From: Primula veris
Lineage: Eukaryota; Streptophyta; Magnoliopsida; Ericales; Primulaceae
Length of the DNA: 64,000 nt
Direction: 5' to 3'
Assembly: GCA_963682055.1 (NCBI GenBank)
Contig: OY821746.1
Coordinates: 22,572,481-22,636,480 of the forward strand
Shown here: piece after piece, positions 56,547 through 64,000 of the stretch
Position numbering within the stretch: the first letter of the stretch is position 1
Layout of the letters: every line of letters starts with the position of its first letter
Notes under the pieces: generated by a model
Told to the model about the DNA's origin: nothing
The model's input: the letters and a program-made list of their open reading frames with translations, nothing else
Database searches by the model: none
Made by a program: the position numbers and the translations under genes

Positions 56547-58524
56547 TTAAAACATATCAAATGTAATAGTATACTGAGTGGGCAAATTACTGTACCGGTT
56601 ATGTAGATTTTGGTTTGACCATTATGTAGTCGCTAATAAAATAAAGATAGAAACTCCAACACACACTTTATATATGAAATTAAATAAACTATGCTAAAGA
56701 CATTTGGACCATTCATGTAATTTATCTAAGCATCTGATCAGGAACTGTGCTCCTGATCAAATACTTAGGTATATGCTGGTTTTGATACTTGTCAGGTAAC
56801 GCGATTGAGCAAAAAGGCATATCAAACAAGATAAGTTATGACCTGTCCAATAAAGATCATGAAATGTACGGCCACGAAAAAGTAAGAAAACCAACAACTT
56901 TTATAGAAAATTAATCCGAGTCTAATCTCTCTTTGCGATCTTTCTCAGAAACAACGTCACATTATTGTGCCCTCAATGTGTGTTATTTCCACATGTCAAG
57001 GTATTCTCCAGGGCATGAGAATGGTTGTAGTTAATAAAACCCGACAATATAAGAGCGTCGACTAATCCAGAGACGGATTTAGTCTTGAATTATTAGACCT
57101 GGTTTTAGAAGTTTTAAAGGTTCAAAATCTTGTGAAAGACGGCTGAAAATGTCACCTTTTGGCAATTTGATTCTTCCTACGGGATGGAGCTTTAGAAAGT
57201 TTTAGAGATTTGAAGATTCGAGATCTGTAAAGCAGTCAAGCTATTTAGGATTGTTTATACATAACTATATTGTTTAATTATAGGAGGTAAATTAAACGTT
57301 AACCACTCCCATAAATGGATTCAAGCATAAACTCATCTAGAAAATTGAGGAAAAGTAAAAAAAAAAAAAACATTTAAGTATTAGAACACGGTTAAAACAG
57401 TCCAATTCCCGAGCAAAAACAAAATATGGACAAGATCTAGCCCTTAACTCTCTCTTTAAATTTTTTGAATTTCTGTACTGCATGGTGAATTGGTGATTAC
57501 AATCCGACGTGGTTCGAGATATAAATTAAGATACAAGATAAACATCATAACTTGAATTTGATAGTTATATTTAGCTAAGCGGTCAGCAGAGCCCGCCCAA
57601 TGTGTATGGTTTGCCTTGACCAAATTTTTTTTATTACCCGTCAAAATGTTGTTATTATGCAAGTTTAAGAAGTATGAACGGCGTTAACGCATTACTAATG
57701 TTACATTTAAAACTACAATGACTTGATAATATTATTATGAAATAACGCGGGGTTTGAACTTGAGGCCAAGCATTAAAAATACACCCCAATAGCCACTAGC
57801 TAGGCCAAGCATAGTAGCTTATGCCATGTTGCATACAAATTTATATCTCATGAATGGTTTTTAATGGGCTAAATATTTTTGCCTAAAGGTTGGGCCTGCT
57901 CAATTCGGCTGGATTATCGGCAGCCCCCGGGGACGGTCACCGTCTAGACACAGCCGGTTGGCATAAACATTAGTCGTTGTTTTCAGAGTTTTGTTGCGTT
58001 ACTTTTCTTCTTTATGGTCCTTCCAAATCCCCGAGTCATCAATTTGGTCCATTTACGGATATTTCTTTAGTTCAAGTCTCGGTTTGTCATCATTTTTGCA
58101 CTATAACATAGCATAAGTAAACGTCAATAATCTGAAAAACATGGAAAAAAACAAAACAAAAACAGTACAAATTAACTATTATTTTATCTAAGATGGCCTA
58201 TTATAACTAACCAAAACATAACATTGTTCAACGACGAGGAGAGAGAGTGCACCAATTGGTTGACTAAATAGAGATAAAGAAAGGATTGTCTATATATAAT
58301 GGTTGTCTATATAGTTTGTACCCGTTGTTCATTTAACATGCGAACATTAGGTTTGCCATTCAAACATGATCACAAATTGTTGATACCTCCTCAAATTAAG
58401 TACTTTGTCCAAAATAATTAATTATATTTGTTCAGCAAATCTACTAAACATATAAAAATATATTCACCTTTTAAAATATATAATTACTAAATAGAATTAG
58501 TTCAATGGTAGCTTTATATATATA
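56547..58524. other. Intergenic spacer, no gene seen
   Basis: No recognisable coding sequence. A GC-richer patch near 57885-57955 is unassigned. Confidence 0.4.
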
Positions 58525-58860
58525 CTAGTAAAAGTTACTCACGTGTTGCGTGTGAAACGCGTAATGACATAAATCTCGTAATATATTTTATTTTGAATAT
58601 AATATTCAGATTTGGTATAATTTATTTTAGTTATTCAGGTTAAAACGAATTGTTAATTAATTTAGGCTACATCCGTAATTAGAAAAATATAGTGAGAACA
58701 AATTGTTAATTAATTAGATTAGCTATATTGGTAATTAATAAAATAGAGTGAGAGTATTTTTAAAAAAATTGGGTAAAATTTGGCACACTCAATTTTTATT
58801 GAATTTGATTATATTAATAGCATGATATGATAATAACCAATTTGGGTAAGAGATCAATTA
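58525..58860 (-). mobile_element. Helitron-type 3' end, second copy of the 16874 family
   Basis: CTAGTAAAAGTTACTCACG then TGTTGCGTGTGAAA matches 16874-16905 (CTAGTAAATGATACTCACG then CGTTGCGTGTGAAA), in the same orientation. Downstream 'taattaataaaa...gtatttttaaaaaaattgggtaaa' also recalls the first copy (17095-17150). The 5' end is not defined. Confidence 0.5.
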
Positions 58861-59329
58861 ATATCATGCTACACTTAGACTCTGTTTGTTTTGATATAAA
58901 ATTGAGAAAAAAATATATTTACGGTTAAAATGAATATATTGTTGGAAAAACATGTATAAACATGGGTGTTTCCGAATGGTCACTGGACCAACTTCGAGTC
59001 ATTATTACATGTAACAGCGCTGAGTTGTTTATACCGTACTCAACGTGGTTGAGTAGCCCGTGTGACGAGCTTCGTAACGGTATATCGCATGACCTATTCG
59101 GAGAATGAGTGTGAATACAAAGTGACTTCAAATTTGGGCTCTCGAAAGCTGAAATCTGGAAAACGAAATGGTAAATGGAAAAAACCATTTAGAATAATCT
59201 CATATTGAAAGATTAAGAGTTAATTTAACAATATATATACCATACCAACCCATGTAGTTGTTAAACTAACATGTCCACATACACGTAAGAGTATTAGTGT
59301 GTACCACATGCGCGCTCGCTCGTGTCTCG

Positions 59330-59404
59330 GGTCACGGGCACGGGCGTGGGCGTGGGCGTGAGATTGGGATTGGGATTTGGGATTTGGGATTTGGGATTTG
59401 GGAA
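59330..59404. repeat. Simple repeats (GGGCGT)n and (GGGATTT)n
   Basis: Hexamer runs of GGGCGT followed by GGGATT(T) repeats with period 6-7. Confidence 0.8.
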
Positions 59405-59439
59405 ATGTCTTGGGTCTTAGATCCAAATCCGAAAAGGGA

Positions 59440-60657
59440 GTTTTGTATAAAATACAAAAACAGTCCCTAGAGTTTCCAGCAACAGAAATGCCAGCAATAA
59501 ATGAGATTAATTGCTGCGGTTTTAGAATTTGATTGAGCGGATTCTGGGGCTATAACTCCAAGAATTAATGACCATTATGGCTGCGGTTTCAATAGAGGCT
59601 ATAAAAGGCAGCCCTCCCCCTCTCATTTCAGACACAACATCATAACACACAACTCACAGCATAGCATACACATTAGAGAGAGAGAACCGCACCACCAACA
59701 GCTCGACCTGTGGTTCGGTGCCGATTTCCATACGAGCCAATAAGTGACAAGAGTTGTACCTTGGGAACAAAGTCCCGAAACCAGAAACCTCTAAAGGTGG
59801 TTCAGAAAATATTGTTTAAGAGAAACTGCCCAGCAGTTGCCTCTCTTTTTATTTCAGTACCTTTAATTTATGTTCTTTCATTTCAGTACCTTTAATTTCT
59901 GTATTTTATTTTTCTGTACTGTTTACATTCTGTCTTTACTTTCTAGTACATTTAGTTTCTGTAATTTCAATTCAGTCATTTCCTATTATGTAATTTACTT
60001 TTCTAGATTTACAGAAACAGTCCAGCAGTCTAGTAATTATACTATTCTGTCTGGCAATTTATTTAATTGTCAAAATAGTCCAGCAGTTAGTAATTATACT
60101 ATTCTGTCTGGCAGTTTCAAACAATTACAATTCAGTTCAGCAGTTTAATAATTTATATTAATCTGTCTGGAATTTTAATTTAAATTTTGTACGAGTCAGG
60201 AATTGTAATTCATATTCCAATTGTGAGAAATAAAGTGTTATTTCCATTGCGTTCCTGTCTTTTAATTTATCGTCCTTTCAATTATTGTTTTCGAAATAGT
60301 ACCAAAGCCAACAATCTTAAACAATATCTTTATTTGGTTTACTATTTTCGAAAAGAAAAGGTTTTTCTTTTTTATTTTATTTTGTTGACGTCTTGGTTTT
60401 TATTCTTACAAAATCATTGCTAGTTTACTAGAAATTGAAATTTGCAAATAGAATAAATCCGATTTGGTTTAATCTTTTTAATTCTAGAATATAATAAAGA
60501 GTTCTTAGTGAAATCAAAAGTGATTTGATTTTCACGCTAGAATCTCTTTTATTTGTTTTTATTCTTTTGAAGCAAACTAATTAAGTTATAATTAGTATTT
60601 GAAATTAAGAATATTAGTTTTCTTGCGAGAAACTAAAAATTTTTATTGTCATTTCAG
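59440..60657 (+). other. 5' LTR/leader region of the copia element
   Basis: TATA-type box GGCTATAAAAGGCAG at about 59598, followed by sequence rich in CA and CT that would suit a transcript start. Internal repeats: 'ttcagtacctttaattt' twice near 59855-59898, and AGTAATTATACTATTCTGTC twice (about 60031 and 60089). A splice-acceptor-like TTGTCATTTCAG directly precedes the gag ATG at 60658. A primer-binding site was not identified. Confidence 0.45.
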
Positions 60658-61806
60658 ATGACTAATGAGGATCAAACACCCATCGTTCCTTCGGGAGACG
60701 TGCAGGGCGCAACTGTGATTGGCATTAGCCAAAACATTACGAGCGCTGCGAGTGGGGGGGCTCAGGCACAGGCTGAGACCGAAGCTGCTGTGGCCAAGGC
60801 TGCGGCCGACGCCGCTGTGGCAGAGGCCGATGCTATGGCTGCGGCTGCAGCCGCAGCACAGGCTGCTGCTAAGGCTGTGGCCAAGGCAGCACTTGTGGCT
60901 GCGGCCAGAGCAAAGGGCAAGGCTCCAGCGATGCCGTCTATGCCAATGTTGCCAACCTCTCATCTAGAGAAACCGGAAAAGTTTAGGGGCAACAACTTCA
61001 AACGTTGGCAGCAAAAAATGCTGTTTTATTTAACTGCCCTGAACCTTACCCGTTTTCTCAAGGAGACTGCACCCGTCCTAAGCGAGGACGATGAGGACGT
61101 GCAGACGGTTTCGGCGGTGGAAGCGTGGAAACACGGCGACTACCTATGCCGAAACTACATCCTGTGTGCTCTGGATGACACTCTTTTCAGTGTATTCGAA
61201 CCCAAAGCTTCTGCAAATGACCTTTGGGAGTCTCTCGAAAGAAGGTACAAAGTGAATAACGCTGGCGCAAAGAAATTTGTCGTCACGGACTTTTATGAGT
61301 ACATGATGACTGATGGAAAGAGTGTTATCGAGCAGGTTGAGGAACTCCAACTCATATACCACAGGCTTGAGGTTGAGGGGCTAGTTATCAACGAACCTTT
61401 CCAAGTGGCATTAATGATTGAGAAACTGCCACCTTCTTGGAAAGAGTTTCAAAACTACCTGAAACACAAGCGAAATGCTATGACCTTGAAGGGACTCATT
61501 GAGAGGCTCAATGTTGAGCAAAGCAACTGCCGATCTGGAAGGAAAGGCGGTGGCGGAGCAGGCAACGCGGTTGCAAAGGCCTATGTGGTTGAGGACGCTG
61601 TATCTAAGCGGAAACGCTTTGATAGCGGTGTCGGTGCTTCTCTCAAGAAGAAATTCATTGGAGATTGCTTTGTGTGCAACAAACCGGACCATCGTGCCGT
61701 GGATTGTAAGATACGCATCGACAAGCCCAAACCCCCCTCCCCCCCCAAAGAGGAAGTTCCAAGGGAAAGGAAGGAAGATGGCACCTGCTCAGGCAAATGT
61801 GGCTGA
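60658..61806 (+). CDS. Copia gag with Ala-rich N-terminus, frame lost after the zinc knuckle
   Basis: ATG at 60658 (MTNEDQTPIV). Residues about 35-90 are strongly Ala-rich with alternating Glu/Asp/Lys, probably helical. Then comes the retrotransposon gag domain (FRGNNFKRWQQKMLFYL, DLWESLERRYK, EEVEELQ-like helix, LPPSWKEFQNYLKHKR) and a CX2CX4HX4C knuckle (CFVCNKPDHRAVDC). After the knuckle the frame runs into a C-run (61732-61746) and ends at 61806, while the protease is open in the +1 frame, which indicates an indel there rather than a normal stop. Confidence 0.85.
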   Translation: MTNEDQTPIVPSGDVQGATVIGISQNITSAASGGAQAQAETEAAVAKAAADAAVAEADAMAAAAAAAQAAAKAVAKAALVAAARAKGKAPAMPSMPMLPTSHLEKPEKFRGNNFKRWQQKMLFYLTALNLTRFLKETAPVLSEDDEDVQTVSAVEAWKHGDYLCRNYILCALDDTLFSVFEPKASANDLWESLERRYKVNNAGAKKFVVTDFYEYMMTDGKSVIEQVEELQLIYHRLEVEGLVINEPFQVALMIEKLPPSWKEFQNYLKHKRNAMTLKGLIERLNVEQSNCRSGRKGGGGAGNAVAKAYVVEDAVSKRKRFDSGVGASLKKKFIGDCFVCNKPDHRAVDCKIRIDKPKPPSPPKEEVPRERKEDGTCSGKCG

Positions 61807-64000
61807 GGGAGGAGATGATGCTGGACAGGACTATATGCAGCTGAGTGCTGTGGTCTCGGAAGTGAACCTGGTGGAGAGCAACCCAAAGGAATGGTGGCTG
61901 GACACAGGCGCCACTAGTCACATCTGTGCCAGCAAATAGATGTTCAAGACCTATACGACCGTGGACAATGAGAGCTGCTTCATGGGGAACTCGGCTACTT
62001 CCAGGGTGGAAGGAAAAGGAACCGTGCTGCTGAAGATGACATCGGGAAAGGAGCTAACACTGAATGGCGTGCTCCATGTACCGGAAATTCTCAAGAATTT
62101 GGTTTCCGGGTCTGTGATGGTGATCAAGGGATTTAAACTTGTATTTGAATCTGCTAAAATTGTAATCACCTTAAATGTAATGTATGTAGGTCGTGGCTAT
62201 ATGACCAATGGCATGTTTAAATTAAATGTTGGTACTCCGGATCCTAAAGCCGAGTTAGCTATTGAGGGTACTAAGACTGGGGCCAGTACCAAGAATAATT
62301 TAATCGTTAATGTTGCCCAAGTGGCCAATAAAACTTCATTTGCTTATTCTTGTGATTCATTTAATTTATGGCATGGTAGATTAGGTCATATGAATACTAA
62401 TTCAATGAAGAAATTAATATCACTAAATCTACTACCAAGTTTTGTCTTCAATAAACAACATAAATGTGAGATTTGTGTTGAGGCAAAATTAACCAAGTCT
62501 TCGTATCAACATATTGAACGAAGTACTGAACCTCTCGGTCTAATACACACGGATGTATGCGACTTAAAGTTTATACAAACGCGAGGAGGGAAAAAGTATT
62601 TCATCACGTTTATAGATGACTGTACTAGATACTGCTATGTCTACTTAATGAGAAGTAAAGACGAAGCGGTAGAGAAATTCGCTCTTTATAAAACCGAAGT
62701 AGAAAATTAACTCAACAGAAAGATTAAAATGTTGAGGAGTGATAGAGGCGGTGAATACGAGGCACCGTTTGCGCAGATATGCGCAGAAAGTGGCATTGTA
62801 CATCAAACCACAGCCCCATACTCTCCGGAGCAGAATGGGGTTGCCGAGCGTAAGAATAGAAAGCTTAAGGAAATGATGAATGCCATGTTAATAAGTTCTG
62901 GGTTACCCCAGAACATGAGGGGGGAAGCGTTGCTTTCCGCCAACTATGTATTGAACAAGCTACCGCATAAGAAGCGGGATAAACCACCTTATGAAGTATG
63001 GAAAGGCCATCGGCTGAGCTATAAATTCTTAAGGGTTTGGGGTTGTCTTGTGAAGGTTCTTGTCTCGCTTCCGAAAAGAATGAGAATAGGGCCAAAGACG
63101 GTAGACTGTGTGTTCATAGGATATGCACAAAACAGTAGTGTTTATCGTTTTCTCGTGCACAAGTCGGATAATCCCGATGTGCATGTAGATACTATCATCG
63201 AAGCTCGAGAAGCTTCTTTCTTCGAGGAGATCTTTCCCCGAAAGTCTTCCATTACTGTAGAGACTGAGGAGTCAAACAGTGAGGAAAATGTGGGGACAAG
63301 TGAACCGTTGGAGGAAGAAGAAGAAGAGCCTCGACGTAGTAAAAGGGCTAGAAAGGAAATGAATTTCGGTCCAGATTTTGTAACCTTCATGATAGAAGGC
63401 GAACCGGTGACATTCAAACAAGAAATGTCATCCCCGGAAGCCCAATATTGGGAGGAGGCGATCAACAGTGAGGTTGAATCAATATTACAAAATCACACTT
63501 GGGAACTAGTGGATTTACCACCCGGGTGTAAGCCACTAGGACACAAGTGGATCTTCAAGAGGAAGAGAAAGCTCGATGGAACGATCGAGAAATACAAGGC
63601 AAGACTTGTAGTAAAAGGTTTTATACAAACCGAAGGTGTCGACTATTTCGACACCTATGCTCCTGTCTCTAGGAAGACGTCAATCCGGATAGTCATTGCC
63701 CTCGCGGCACTGTTCGATTTGGAAATACATCAAATGGATGTTAAAACGGCGTTCTTGAATGGTGTACTGGAAGAGGAAATTTACATGGAACAACCGCAAG
63801 GGTTTGTGGTTTCAGGTAAAGCGCACAAGGTGTGTAAACTTGTGAAATCCTTATATGGACTTAAACAAGCACCTAAACAGTGGCACGAAAAGTTTGATAG
63901 AGTAATGCTATCAAACGGTTTTTGGATAAACGAGTGTGACAAATGCGTCTACGTAAAAGGAAATGAAAAGGACTACGTGGTAGTCTGCCTCTACGTAGAT
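61750..64000 (+). pseudogene. Copia pol (protease, integrase, reverse transcriptase), two in-frame stops, truncated by the window
   Basis: Protease motif WWLDTGATSH at about 61893; TAG at 61937-61939; then the pre-integrase zinc-binding segment (LWHGRLGHMN ... CEICVEAK) and integrase core (IHTDVCDL, FIDDCTRYCYVY); TAA at 62708-62710; then, in the same frame, SDRGGEYE, PEQNGVAERKNR, the polyprotein linker with acidic and RRSKRARK segments, and reverse transcriptase (WIFKRKRK, YKARLVVKGF, APVSRKTSIR, QMDVKTAFLNG, SLYGLKQAPKQWH). It is open from 62711 to the edge, where ...VVVCLYVD is the beginning of the catalytic YVDD box. The copy is not autonomous because of the frame change and two stops. 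Confidence 0.9.

Larger units (their letters stand above)
59440..64000 (+). mobile_element. Ty1/copia retrotransposon, 5' part, damaged, runs off the window
   Basis: A leader/LTR-like region with a TATA box is followed by gag, protease, integrase and the start of reverse transcriptase in copia order. The 3' part and second LTR lie beyond 64000, so LTR limits and insertion age cannot be given. The left limit (about 59440) is provisional. Confidence 0.8.

Noticed and set aside
58925..59426. Minus-strand ORFs of 87 and 68 codons
   Set aside because: No family motifs; the second is largely translation of simple repeats.
60646..60657. TTG start upstream of gag
   Set aside because: Non-ATG; it overlaps a splice-acceptor-like sequence, and ATG 60658 follows directly.
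1..64000. tRNA, rRNA or riboswitch genes
   Set aside because: No cloverleaf-like, ribosomal or known riboswitch sequence was recognised by eye.

Overview
This is nuclear DNA from a flowering plant, most likely a eudicot. The evidence is AT-rich intergenic sequence, genes with many short introns, a phloem-type callose synthase gene, a plant receptor-like kinase, Arabidopsis-type TTTAGGG repeats and a dense load of plant transposons. I cannot name the species from sequence alone.

Host genes. (1) 858-12256, minus strand: the first 34 coding exons (1303 codons, all in frame) of a CALS7-like callose synthase. The catalytic C-terminal third lies beyond the left edge of the window. (2) 29304-29807, plus: an unrecognised 167-residue protein with a probable long 5' leader intron. 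(3) 38021-41949, plus: a seven-exon receptor-like kinase of the At2g42960/At5g18500 type (510 residues). Its last exon, 41812-41949, is short and easy to miss.

Mobile DNA fills most of the rest. Two large, complete-looking Mutator-like elements (MULEs) each have a perfect 9-bp target duplication. MULE-1 (19494-25991, 6498 bp) has a MURA-type transposase and, convergent to it, an intact 445-codon second ORF where MuDR carries mudrB. Eleven PAIRS of a 10-bp CGATCGGTCG-type site sit in its ends and centre, always 21 or 22 bp apart. MULE-2 (47404-56537, 9134 bp) is larger. It encodes a FAR1-type transposase whose frame runs into an OTU cysteine-protease domain through a single TAG, a four-exon plant-mobile-domain (PMD/MAIN-like) gene that also has an early in-frame TAG, an interstitial telomeric repeat array, and near-perfect palindromes spaced exactly 40 bp apart at both ends and inside.

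Smaller elements include a MULE-type MITE with 9-bp target duplication (30206-30584), a Stowaway MITE (46451-46685), a hAT-like element with 8-bp duplication (45249-46040), a probable solo LTR (15535-16113), three Helitron-type termini (16874, 44078, 58525), a degenerate retroelement-type ORF (43310-43873) and, running off the right edge, a damaged Ty1/copia retrotransposon (from about 59440).

Layout: callose synthase (1-12.3 kb); repeat-rich spacer (12.3-19.5); MULE-1 (19.5-26.0), which landed just upstream of, or in the 5' leader of, the 29.3-kb gene; duplicated leader/intron sequence and that gene (26-29.8); spacer (30-37); receptor kinase (37-42); transposon-rich spacer (42-47.4); MULE-2 (47.4-56.5); spacer (56.5-59.4); copia element (59.4-64). 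Positions of exons, motifs and target duplications were read by eye. Family assignments rest on remembered family motifs, not on database searches.
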